64,000 nt of DNA from Hymenobacter radiodurans (GTDB taxonomy: Bacteria; Bacteroidota; Bacteroidia; Cytophagales; Hymenobacteraceae): NCBI RefSeq assembly GCF_004355185.1, contig NZ_CP037922.1, positions 2,383,501-2,447,500 of the forward strand, in the 5' to 3' direction. Made by a program: the position numbers and the translations under genes. Numbering within the stretch: the first letter of the stretch is position 1; every line of letters starts with the position of its first letter. This document shows positions 28,212 to 35,826 of the stretch, one piece after another. A model generated the notes under the pieces. That model made no database searches and was not told the origin of the DNA. It worked only from the letters and a program-made list of their open reading frames with translations.

Positions 28212-28676
28212 TTAAGCCAAGTCGCCGTAGGCAATCCGATCCAACTCTTCCAGCACTAGATCAATGCCGCCGCTGGTTTCTAGCAATGTGAGCGGCACTT
28301 GCTCATCGAGACCGTAGGAAGGCTTTTCGAGCCACCGGACAAAGGCATCCGCTTCGCCAAATACCTGCTGCCCGCGCAGATGCAGAGCGAGCAGCTTCAG
28401 AGTCTGCTCGCTGTGGGCAGGGTTCAGGTTTTTCTGCTCTTGGCGGTAGGTACGCAAGGTTTTGGTGGTGATGTTGAGAATATCAGCAAGCTGCTCGGGG
28501 TGTAGATGAAGCAAGCCGGCCACTGCAATAGCCGTAGCGGCCGAAACACCTTGCCGCGCCGCCATCACCAAAGAAAAGGAATCCTTTACCACTTTCTTAA
28601 GCGCCGTCAGCTCCGACCCAGCCATGGGAAGATTGGCGAGTCCACTTGCTTTGCGAGTTGTTGCTATGCTGCTCAT
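28212..28676 (-). CDS. Xre/MbcA/ParS-type antitoxin (DUF2384)
   Basis: The 154-residue protein has an N-terminal Xre-like helix-turn-helix (VSAATAIAVAGLLHLHPEQL, DILNITTKTLRTYRQ) and a C-terminal toxin-binding DUF2384 domain (VFGEADAFVRWLEKPSYGLD, PLTLLETSGGIDLVLEELD). It precedes the RES toxin in the same operon, as is standard for this family, and probably represses the operon. Confidence 0.9.
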   Translation of the reverse strand: MSSIATTRKASGLANLPMAGSELTALKKVVKDSFSLVMAARQGVSAATAIAVAGLLHLHPEQLADILNITTKTLRTYRQEQKNLNPAHSEQTLKLLALHLRGQQVFGEADAFVRWLEKPSYGLDEQVPLTLLETSGGIDLVLEELDRIAYGDLA

Positions 28677-28811
28677 AATCGAAGTGGTTCTAGGTGTTAT
28701 TTCAAAGTTAGGAATATTTTCCCTTAAACTCGGAAATTTTTCTTTTTGTTTGGTAACACTTCCTCTGGATTGCCGCTTCGCAACGATAGTGGAAACAAAA
28801 ACCCCATGATG

Positions 28812-28906
28812 GTCATGCAGAGCGGAAGCGAAGCATCTCTACAGCGGTAGTAGGATTAGTAACCTAGCATCAGCACGCGAGATGCTTCGCTTCCGCTCTG
28901 CATGAC
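28812..28906. repeat. REP-like palindromic repeat, copy 3
   Basis: The left arm is GTCATGCAGAGCGGAAGCG followed by AAGCATCTC. The right arm is GAGATGCTTCGCTTCCGC ending TCTGCATGAC. It lies upstream of the antitoxin gene, so the Xre-RES module is bracketed by this copy and the one at 27616. Confidence 0.88.
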
Positions 28907-28932
28907 GGTCCAAGTATAATAAGGCTTAAAAA

Positions 28933-28966
28933 AACGTAGCTCGAAGCAAATGCTTCGAGCTACGTT
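28933..28966 (-). terminator. Intrinsic terminator of the zinc-ribbon gene
   Basis: AACGTAGCTCGAAGCA and TGCTTCGAGCTACGTT form a perfect 16-bp stem with a two-base spacer. On the minus strand the hairpin is followed by a T-run, so it terminates transcription from the gene at 28989. Confidence 0.85.
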
Positions 28967-28988
28967 CAAACTCTACTCGTTATCAACC

Positions 28989-29300
28989 TTACTTCTCCCC
29001 TTTCTTCCACGGCTGCCAGTCCAATTCACCATTCTCGCGGCGGCGTAGGAACACCGTTTGATCATCTTTTTGGGTTTTGCCGAAGGTCACGTCGCCACGG
29101 CAATCGAGGCATTTGACGGACGTATATTTGAATTTATCCTGCGCCACGCGCGAGGTAAGATCGAGGTTATCGGAGCCGCAGAGGCCACAGGCGGGCACAT
29201 CGGCAAAGCTCAGGCGGTCGTACTCGGACACCACGTCGTGGAAGTTGCCTCCCTGCACGGTGAAGTGAAACTGCCGGCGCCCGATGCGCTTGGTAATCAT
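28989..29300 (-). CDS. Hypothetical zinc-ribbon protein
   Basis: The start is ATG at 29300, giving about 103 residues. Two Cys pairs (CGLCGSDN and KCLDCRG) resemble a zinc ribbon. The C-terminal part is basic and ends RRENGELDWQPWKKGEK. The upstream in-frame codons seem unlikely. It has its own terminator at 28933-28966. I do not recognise the family; a nucleic-acid- or protein-binding role is possible. Confidence 0.6.
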   Translation of the reverse strand: MITKRIGRRQFHFTVQGGNFHDVVSEYDRLSFADVPACGLCGSDNLDLTSRVAQDKFKYTSVKCLDCRGDVTFGKTQKDDQTVFLRRRENGELDWQPWKKGEK

Positions 29301-29384
29301 GAGTTGAAGCACAGCAAATACATTAAAGGGTGAGAGCGGAATAGTTGGTTAAGGATAAGGGTTTTTATTGGAATTAGAAGCGCA

Positions 29385-29432
29385 TAAAAAAGCCCCCAGA
29401 CACAGTATACCTGCTACCTGGGGGGCATTTTT
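29385..29432 (-). terminator. Motif-built hairpin after the subtilase gene
   Basis: AAAAAAGCCCCCAG (29385-29398) pairs with CTGGGGGGCATTTTT (29418-29432), bracketing a 19-base loop. On the minus strand the stem ends in a T-run. It begins just after the subtilase stop at 29439. Both arms are iterated-motif copies. Confidence 0.8.
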
Positions 29433-29438
29433 GGAATA

Positions 29439-31145
29439 TTATTCCTTAATAAAGCGCACCGAACGGCGCACCCGACCAGCACTTACGGAACACGTATAGG
29501 CTCCTTTGGCTAAAACGCCGGGTCTCAATTCTACCTGTTGAGCTGAAGTAGCGGGCACTTTTTGCTCCATAACAACCCGGCCGCGAGCGTCGATGATGCG
29601 TACGCGCAGTGCTACATTTTGAAACTCGGGCGTGAGCTGCAAGAACAATGCGTCATCACGGGTCGGGTTGGGGTAAAGGGCTAGCTGTCCGCGAGCAGGC
29701 GCTGGCGCGGCCACGGGGAGCAGCGTACCCGCCGCGAGCGTTTGCGCCCGGCCAAAATCAGGGATGCCGTACCCCAACTCATTATCGGGTTGAGTTGCCT
29801 GGGAGCCGGAGCGCTGCAAAGTGGCAATTACCTGCTGTGCTGTCAGCTTAGGATTTGCCTGCCAAAAGCCAGCAACCAAGCCTGCCAGCGTAGGACACGC
29901 ATAGGAAGTGCCGTTGCCGTTGACTACTGTACCCGCGGCCGTCATCACAGCCGAAGCTCGCCCCTGCGCTGCGAGCGCAGGCTTGATACGCCCATCGGCT
30001 GTGGGCCCGACGGAGCTGAACACAGCCCGCTGCAACAACACCGAATCGACGGCGCCCACAGTTAAGATGGAATCAGCATCGGCCGGGGCATTCACGTAGC
30101 GCCATGGGCTGCTGCCTTCGTTGCCAGCGCTATTTACTACCAGGATACCTACGCGGGCCGCTACCGTAGCCGCCCGCGACGAGAGCGCTGTCCGGCCGTT
30201 TAAATCGGCGTAGGCGTAGTCGGGCGAGGGCTGATCAAAGTCATTATAGCCAAGGGAAGAACTGATGATATCCACGCCCACCGAATCGGCGTACTCGGCG
30301 GCCAGCAGCCAGTTGGCTTCCTCAATCGGGTGCTCCGACTTAACGTCTTCCGTAACGAGCAGATGGTAGCTGGCCTTAGGAGCAGTGCCCACAAAAAGAC
30401 CAGGCTGGTTGGCTGCCATCGTTGATAAACACTGCGTACCATGCTCGTTACGCCCGTAAACGGCCTTATCGTGTTCTACAAAGTTGTAAGTACTCAGTAG
30501 GCGCTTTTCCGCGAATAACGGCGCAAAAGCCGGTAGGCGGTCTACACCCGAAAAGCCCCCATCGAACACGGCAATCTGGATTCCCTCTCCCCGAAAGCCA
30601 GCGTCGTGCATAGCCACGGCCCCTAGCATTTGGGCTTGCCCATACGCAGGTCCGTAGGTAGGTCGTCCCGGTGCCGTAGTAGTGGCGGGCGGTAGAGTAG
30701 CCGGTGGATTAGTAGGGATAGGTGAGGCAGGTGCCGCCTGCGCCCGAATCAGGGTTTGCGTGCCCTTCACGGAAGGCAGTTTGCGGAGGGTAGCCAGTGT
30801 AGCAGAGTCGCAGACCACCACGGCGGCATTGAACCAACGTGAGGTGTACCACACTTGCACGCCCGAAACCGCCTTTATCTGGGCTACATAGGCCGGATTG
30901 ACGGGCAAGTCGCGGGGCTGGATGGCAATATTCTGGCGTGTCCGGCGAGTGATGGCGCGGGCCGACAAATACGCCTGAGGCTGCGTTATGCTAAACGGAG
31001 AATTGGCTTTGTCGCGAAAGAATATCAAATGCCTGCCCACCACAGCCGTCGCCTGCGGCGGACTGCCGGGGTTCGATTGGGCCATAGCACTACTTAGGTG
31101 GCTACTGAGCCCCATCCAGAATAAGACAAGCAGAGAAATTCGCAT
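29439..31145 (-). CDS. Secreted subtilase-family serine protease with T9SS sorting domain
   Basis: The 568-residue protein has a signal peptide, an inhibitor-like propeptide and an S8 catalytic domain with Asp in IAVFDGGFSG, His in GRNEHGTQCLS and Ser in GNGTSYACPTLAG. The C-terminal 80 residues form a type IX secretion sorting domain (LALYPNPTRDDALFLQL, VEQKVPATS-type strands, GAYTCSVSAGRVRRSVRF). It is predicted to be exported through the outer membrane by the Por system. It is followed by a motif-built terminator. Confidence 0.9.
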   Translation of the reverse strand: MRISLLVLFWMGLSSHLSSAMAQSNPGSPPQATAVVGRHLIFFRDKANSPFSITQPQAYLSARAITRRTRQNIAIQPRDLPVNPAYVAQIKAVSGVQVWYTSRWFNAAVVVCDSATLATLRKLPSVKGTQTLIRAQAAPASPIPTNPPATLPPATTTAPGRPTYGPAYGQAQMLGAVAMHDAGFRGEGIQIAVFDGGFSGVDRLPAFAPLFAEKRLLSTYNFVEHDKAVYGRNEHGTQCLSTMAANQPGLFVGTAPKASYHLLVTEDVKSEHPIEEANWLLAAEYADSVGVDIISSSLGYNDFDQPSPDYAYADLNGRTALSSRAATVAARVGILVVNSAGNEGSSPWRYVNAPADADSILTVGAVDSVLLQRAVFSSVGPTADGRIKPALAAQGRASAVMTAAGTVVNGNGTSYACPTLAGLVAGFWQANPKLTAQQVIATLQRSGSQATQPDNELGYGIPDFGRAQTLAAGTLLPVAAPAPARGQLALYPNPTRDDALFLQLTPEFQNVALRVRIIDARGRVVMEQKVPATSAQQVELRPGVLAKGAYTCSVSAGRVRRSVRFIKE

Positions 31146-31200
31146 TAAGTAAGACGAGTAAAAGAATCAAAAAGGAAAAAACACAACTGCTAATTCACAG

Positions 31201-31260
31201 AAAAAAGCCCCCAGGCCACGTACAGCATAGGCTGCACCATGAATAAAGGCACTACGTGGC
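31201..31260 (-). terminator. Hairpin region upstream of the subtilase gene
   Basis: AAAAAAGCCCCCAG at 31201 is followed by a structure with arms GCCACGTA (31215-31222) and TACGTGGC (31253-31260). On the minus strand the hairpin precedes CTGGGGGCTTTTTT. It could end transcription of the lipoprotein gene at 31431. Confidence 0.55.
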
Positions 31261-31354
31261 TAACCGGAAATAGTAGAATAATAACACGGATACTGGGAAG
31301 GTCGTTGCATCAGTGGGCTCGGCAAAAAGCCCCCCAACAGCGCAACGTATATAA

Positions 31355-31402
31355 CAGCGCCCAACAATGGTAGTTATAAAAATCTACCATTGTTGGGCGC
31401 TG
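31355..31402. terminator. Strong 19-bp hairpin downstream of the lipoprotein gene
   Basis: CAGCGCCCAACAATGGTAG and CTACCATTGTTGGGCGCTG form a perfect 19-bp stem around a 10-base AT-rich loop. It begins 28 bases beyond the lipoprotein stop (31431). An iterated-motif copy lies at 31325-31337 on the far side, so the minus-strand transcript runs from hairpin into GGGGGGCTTTTT. Confidence 0.8.
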
Positions 31403-31430
31403 CTCTCAAAGGTTATCACCCTGCGAATGA

Positions 31431-32192
31431 CTACAGTTTTCCAGCCTCAATTAACGTCTCGACTCGGGAGCTACCTGCCAAGCGGTAGCCAGGTACCAAA
31501 GAGCAATCAGCAGGCGAGCCGGGCGGACAGCCATATTGGTAGCGACGCCGCCACCGATGGATGGGTCCCACTTCCCGAGCGTACACCTGGCGTTGAATAT
31601 TGAGGTTAAACAAATCGTAGGCAGTTGTGTCAGCGGTTGTAATCGTCTGCTCGTAGCGCTGGGGCTGAGTGGCTGCGGTTAGCTCGAAAGGCTCTCCTAC
31701 CCGGTCATAGCCCCGCTTCTCAGCCGTAATAGTATCGCCGGAATTAAAGGCATTGGAATTCCATTTCCGGCCAGCACGCACCGGAAACACGAGTTCTACG
31801 GTGCGGCGATTGCTACGGGTAAGTAGTAGCGTGTTCGGGGTTGTCTTGATGATGAATACGCTATCGTCGCGCCAAGCCTGGGCGGGAGTGGTGCGGCGCG
31901 ACCGCACCACTCGGTAAACAGAGTCGCCAGAGGCATCGATGAAAGTTTCGTCTACCCGCTCCCGAAACTGAAAGCGGGTAGCCGTGCCCGTGTTATTCTG
32001 ATAAATGGAATCGACTACGGCATACACCCGGTACGCTCCAACCTCCACCGGATAATACTCCAGACCCATATCAGGTCCGGGCTCCGTTTCGCGGGTGCAG
32101 GCCCACGCTACTCCTACCGCCAGCAAACCAGCCGCAAGTGCACGGCGGCTTATGAATAATTTAGCGAAGCGCAGACGATAGAAATAGCTCAT
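31431..32192 (-). CDS. Hypothetical lipoprotein
   Basis: The 253-residue protein has a signal peptide ending in the lipobox AVGVAWAC. The mature part starts TRETEPGPDMGLEYYPVEVGAYRVY and contains repeated beta-strand-rich phrases (TRFQFRERVDETFIDAS, FRAGRKWNSNAFNSG-like), suggesting a beta-rich periplasmic or surface domain. Function is unknown. It lies 12 bases downstream of mnmA and may be its operon partner. Confidence 0.7.
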   Translation of the reverse strand: MSYFYRLRFAKLFISRRALAAGLLAVGVAWACTRETEPGPDMGLEYYPVEVGAYRVYAVVDSIYQNNTGTATRFQFRERVDETFIDASGDSVYRVVRSRRTTPAQAWRDDSVFIIKTTPNTLLLTRSNRRTVELVFPVRAGRKWNSNAFNSGDTITAEKRGYDRVGEPFELTAATQPQRYEQTITTADTTAYDLFNLNIQRQVYAREVGPIHRWRRRYQYGCPPGSPADCSLVPGYRLAGSSRVETLIEAGKL

Positions 32193-32204
32193 GCAGAAGC
32201 AGGA

Positions 32205-33377
32205 TTACAGGGCTGAACCGGCAAGCGCCGCAGCTTGAGAAGTAGGATCAGATATCACGTGGCGCTCAATCCAGCCGCCACCCAGCACGTCATTGCCTTC
32301 GTAGAAAACGGCAGCCTGACCGGGCGTAACAGCGTGAACAGGCTCCTCAAAATAAGCATACACTTTGTCACCGATCTGTTCGAGGAACGCGGCGGCTCCG
32401 TCGTGGTTATAGCGAATCTTCGTGGTAGAGGGCACCAAACCCATTCCTTCCAGCGAAGCATACTTGCCCATATTGAGCTTGCCGACCACGGTCGTAGTGC
32501 TAGCTAAATCATCGAAGTTGCCAAGTACGACTTGGTTCGAATCGGGTCGAATTTCGGTCACGTAGGCCGGGAAACCAAGGGCAATACCGAGCCCTTTGCG
32601 CTGCCCAATCGTATAGAAAGGATAGCCCTCATGCGTACCAACGACAGTGCCGTCGCGGAGCACAAATTGCCCCCCAGCCACGCGCGCCTCCAGCCCTTCC
32701 ACCCGCCGCTTCAAAAAGCCGCGGTAGTCATTGTCAGGGATAAAGCAGATTTCGTAGCTCTCCGGCTTATTGACCAGTTCAGTAAACCCGCGCCGACGAG
32801 CTTCATCATAAATCTCAGTTTTGCGCATTCCACCCAACGGAAACATTGTCCGCGCCAAGCTTTCCTGCGACACCCCCCAGAGGGCATATGACTGATCTTT
32901 GTTTTCGTCTAAGCCTTTGCTCACCACGTAGCGACCGTTTTCTTGGCGAATATTGGCATAGTGACCCGTAGCGATGAACTGGCAACCCAGCTGATCAGCG
33001 CGGCGCAAAAGCGCATCCCATTTGATGTGGGTGTTGCAGAGCACGCACGGGTTAGGCGTGCGGCCGGCCAGGTATTCATCGGTGAAGTTGTTGATGACAA
33101 AGTCACCAAATTCGTCCCGGATATCAATGATATAATGAGGAAAACCGAGTTCAACGGCTATTTGACGGGCGTCGTTGATGGAGTCGAGGGAGCAGCAGCC
33201 GGTTTCTTTTTTGGAGCCGCCCGCCGAGGCATAATCCCAGGTTTTCATGGTCATGCCCACCACTTCGTAGCCCTGTTCGTGCAAAAGCACAGCTGCTACA
33301 GATGAGTCAATGCCGCCGCTCATAGCGACGAGAACGCGCCCGCGAGCGGACGACGTTGAAGGTGTGTTTTCAGTCAT
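32205..33377 (-). CDS. mnmA: tRNA-specific 2-thiouridylase
   Basis: The 390-residue protein has the PP-loop signature VLVAMSGGIDSSVAAVLL, the catalytic Cys in NPCVLCNTHIKW and the second Cys in YEICFIPDNDYRGF. It adds sulfur to position 2 of wobble uridine in tRNA for Lys, Glu and Gln. The N-terminal region carries an additional Cys-rich patch (KKETGCCSLDSINDAR) that may be lineage-specific. The iterated motif is in frame at 32664-32677 (Gly-Gly-Gln). Confidence 0.95.
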   Translation of the reverse strand: MTENTPSTSSARGRVLVAMSGGIDSSVAAVLLHEQGYEVVGMTMKTWDYASAGGSKKETGCCSLDSINDARQIAVELGFPHYIIDIRDEFGDFVINNFTDEYLAGRTPNPCVLCNTHIKWDALLRRADQLGCQFIATGHYANIRQENGRYVVSKGLDENKDQSYALWGVSQESLARTMFPLGGMRKTEIYDEARRRGFTELVNKPESYEICFIPDNDYRGFLKRRVEGLEARVAGGQFVLRDGTVVGTHEGYPFYTIGQRKGLGIALGFPAYVTEIRPDSNQVVLGNFDDLASTTTVVGKLNMGKYASLEGMGLVPSTTKIRYNHDGAAAFLEQIGDKVYAYFEEPVHAVTPGQAAVFYEGNDVLGGGWIERHVISDPTSQAAALAGSAL

Positions 33378-33569
33378 AAAAGAAGCGCCCGTGAGGTCAA
33401 GGCTCCGGCCGCGATGGCAAAGATAACAGCCGACACCTACCCACAGTTCAGTGCCGCCGGTTTAAGCCGTACAAAGTACATGCCGCGCATTGCAATAGCC
33501 CAGATTCCTTACTTTCGCGCTTCGCCAATTCCGAACTGGCTTTCCCGCCTGCTTTCAATACTTCTACTT

Positions 33570-34187
33570 ATGGCTCTGCTTACTTCCGTGCTAGTGCGCG
33601 GCATTAATAACCTCTCCGACGCCCGCTATTGCGCTGGCATGGGCGCCGATGGCCTTATTTTTACCCTCGATCCGGCCCTGCCCGGCGCGGTTGATGCTGC
33701 TACCGTGAAAGAGTTGGCCGGCTGGGTAGCCGGCGTGGAGCTAATTGGGGAATTTGACGAGATGCCCGTATCCGAAATCAACCGGCTGGTAGAGGAGTGC
33801 GGTTTACAGAGAGTATTGCTGCACCAGCGCCCGGAAGCGCCACTTTCGGTGCCGGCGCTGCTGCACGCGCCCCTGTTTCTCATTACTTCCAATAGTTTGA
33901 GAAACGAAATGCTGCTCCATTACAGCCCAATTTTTCCCGCCGGCCTAGGCGTTGCTGCCTCGTTAGATATGAATGACTTACCCGAGGCCCGGCAGGAAGC
34001 TTTGGCCGAGGCGGCTACGCAGTTCCCCCTGTGGCTGAGTGGCGCCATTACCGCCGAGAATGTAGGCAACTTGTTGAGCGCTATCCAACCAGCCGGCCTC
34101 ATCTTGCAAGGTGGCAACGAAATAAAGCCGGGCCTACGCGATTTCGACGAGTTGGAGGCCGTGTTTGAGGCGCTAGAAGAGGAATAA
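33570..34187 (+). CDS. Phosphoribosylanthranilate isomerase-like (TrpF fold) protein
   Basis: The start is ATG at 33570; an open frame extends upstream to 33414 but that part looks non-coding. The 205-residue product resembles TrpF: VRGINNLSDARYCAGMGADGLIF, QRVLLHQRPEAP and WLSGAITAENVGNLL correspond to the beta strands of a TIM barrel. However, the usual Lys-Ile-Cys-Gly start is Val-Arg-Gly-Ile here, and the standard QLHG segment reads LLHQ. No trp genes are nearby, so it may not be a true TrpF. The enzyme function is uncertain. Confidence 0.65.
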   Translation: MALLTSVLVRGINNLSDARYCAGMGADGLIFTLDPALPGAVDAATVKELAGWVAGVELIGEFDEMPVSEINRLVEECGLQRVLLHQRPEAPLSVPALLHAPLFLITSNSLRNEMLLHYSPIFPAGLGVAASLDMNDLPEARQEALAEAATQFPLWLSGAITAENVGNLLSAIQPAGLILQGGNEIKPGLRDFDELEAVFEALEEE

Positions 34188-34199
34188 AGCGGAGCGATT

Positions 34200-35051
34200 C
34201 TAGCCCATTATCGTTATTAGGTTAAACACCTGCTCACCCAAAGGTTTATCACCAGTTAGCCGCACGTGGGCTTCGGCCTGCGTGCGCGGCAGACTCTTGG
34301 TAAATAAGCGCCAGGCTACAGTTCCATCAATGGTTACTTCCGCCACACTAGGGCTGGTAGCGCTTTCTTGTAATTCCCACTGTCCGGCGCTGTTGTACTG
34401 TAGAAACCAGGTGCCACCACCTTCGCCTGTGACCGTGAATTGCAGCTTTTGTCCAGGCTCAGCCGATACGTGGCGGTAATGGTGGGGCAGCGCCCTCATG
34501 CAAGTCGCCAGAAAGGGCTGATATAATGTTGGCGTAAGTAATTCGTCTTCACCCCGCCCTACTGCCTGTCGTATTTGCTGCTGATGATGCCACTTTTCGG
34601 TGTAGTCGCGGGCAATGTGAAACCAGTTGAGCGACGTTTGTTCCCCTGCCCAGCCCACGGAAAAACCTGCCGGCTCCCAAGGATCAAGCGTATGCAAAAA
34701 AGCCGTGTACTCCCGCCCCGTCGACTCTAGCATTTCCATTACAATGCGTGGACTCAGCCGCCGGGTGGCTATTATCCAGTCCGCATTCAGCTCATTCAGA
34801 AACTGTACGATGCCCTCATAGCTAGTTGGATCAGCGGCCGCCACCCCAAAGTACCCATCGCGCAGCATGGATAGCGTTTGTAGATTGCCGGCCATCAAGT
34901 GCAAAGCCACATCCATCACCTTCCACTTGGGCGCCAGCGTTTGAAGTTCCCATTCTGCGGGCTGCAAGCTCCTAAGGAAAGACAGAAGCTTCTCATCCAG
35001 GACAGAAAATAAAGGCAAGGTTTCAATGGGTACAGGGCGCTCGGTAGACAT
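34200..35051 (-). CDS. DinB/maleylpyruvate isomerase-like metal-dependent enzyme
   Basis: The 283-residue protein has the N-terminal four-helix DinB-type bundle with possible metal ligands His in VMDVALHLMAGN and His in YTEKWHHQQQIR. The C-terminal part (about residues 190-283) is a sterol-carrier-like beta domain (LQFTVTGEGGGTWFLQY, AEVTIDGTVAWRLF). Mycothiol-dependent isomerases share this architecture; in this lineage bacillithiol is the likely thiol (bshB1 is at 55133), so a bacillithiol-dependent reaction is a reasonable guess. Confidence 0.72.
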   Translation of the reverse strand: MSTERPVPIETLPLFSVLDEKLLSFLRSLQPAEWELQTLAPKWKVMDVALHLMAGNLQTLSMLRDGYFGVAAADPTSYEGIVQFLNELNADWIIATRRLSPRIVMEMLESTGREYTAFLHTLDPWEPAGFSVGWAGEQTSLNWFHIARDYTEKWHHQQQIRQAVGRGEDELLTPTLYQPFLATCMRALPHHYRHVSAEPGQKLQFTVTGEGGGTWFLQYNSAGQWELQESATSPSVAEVTIDGTVAWRLFTKSLPRTQAEAHVRLTGDKPLGEQVFNLITIMG

Positions 35052-35060
35052 GAGACAGGC

Positions 35061-35722
35061 TTAGCTCAACGTAAACTGAATGTACTTTATAGCAATGCCC
35101 TCACCGCGGAAGCGGCGCTCGTAGTGGGTTTGAATATCTTCGGCGTGAGGCAGCAGTTCGGGCGTAGCGTAAATATCGGCGGTGTGGGCTAAAATGCGAG
35201 CACCGGGGCGAGTTTGCAACGTTTCAAGCGTGTATTCATAGAGCGGCGTATCGTCCGTTTTGAGGTGAACGAGCCCCCGATGCGCAATACTTCTTGATAC
35301 AAATTAAGGAAACGTGGCGACGTAAGACGGCGCTTTATATCCCGGTCGCGGGGTCGTGGGTCAGGGAAGGTTACCCAGATTTCAGCCAGCTCCTGGGGGG
35401 CAAAATGGGCAGTCAGCGACTCTGCCCGGGTGCGCAGGAAGCCCACATTAGTCAGGCCTAGTGCCTCCGCACGAGTGCTTCCCCGCCAGATTCGATCACC
35501 CTTGATATCAAGGCCCAAGAAGTTGCGTTCGGGGTAGCGGGCTGCTAAGCCGACAGTATAATCACCCTTGCCGCAACCCATTTCCAACGTAATCGGATTT
35601 TCATTCTGAAAGAACTCTCGGTGCCAACGCCCACCCAACTGCTCATAGTTGGCTTTGCCTGGCTCTACAATATCGGCTCGTTCCGCGTTGTGGGCGAAGC
35701 GCGCTAGTTTCACTCGACTCAT
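35061..35722 (-). CDS. trmB: tRNA (guanine-N7)-methyltransferase (frameshifted)
   Basis: The SAM-binding motif ITLEMGCGKGDYTVGL, FLGLDIKGDRIW and the signature EIWVTFPDPRPRDRDIKRRL identify TrmB. The frame breaks at 35272-35276 (five C where the iterated motif would have six). Adding one base continues LRIGGLVHLKTDDTPLYEYT to IQFTLS and a TAA at 35061-35063, about 220 residues. It makes m7G46 in tRNA. The start is ATG at 35722. An intact motif copy lies at 35393-35405. Confidence 0.92.
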
Positions 35723-35771
35723 TTAGTTGACTTGTTGATTTATCGTATTGGATCGTCTTGCGGAATTAGCC

Positions 35772-35795
35772 GTCATGCAGATCGGTAGCGAAGCA
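35772..35795. repeat. Half copy of the REP-like repeat
   Basis: GTCATGCAGATCGGTAGCGA followed by AGCA matches the left arm of the REP-like family but has no right arm nearby. It lies between folC and trmB. Confidence 0.7.
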
Positions 35796-35826
35796 AATAA
35801 TAGATACGCACGCGCTGCCCTCGCTC

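Larger units (their letters stand above)
28677..28988. other. Intergenic region holding a REP-like element and a terminator
   Basis: This 312-base stretch between the zinc-ribbon gene and the antitoxin gene contains the antitoxin promoter region near 28680-28770, REP-like copy 3 at 28812-28906 and a strong terminator at 28933-28966. No ORF is convincing. Confidence 0.6.

Noticed and set aside
33414..33569. Upstream extension of the TrpF-like ORF
   Set aside because: The extension is not related to the barrel family and overlaps the divergent promoter region; the ATG at 33570 matches the family N-terminus.
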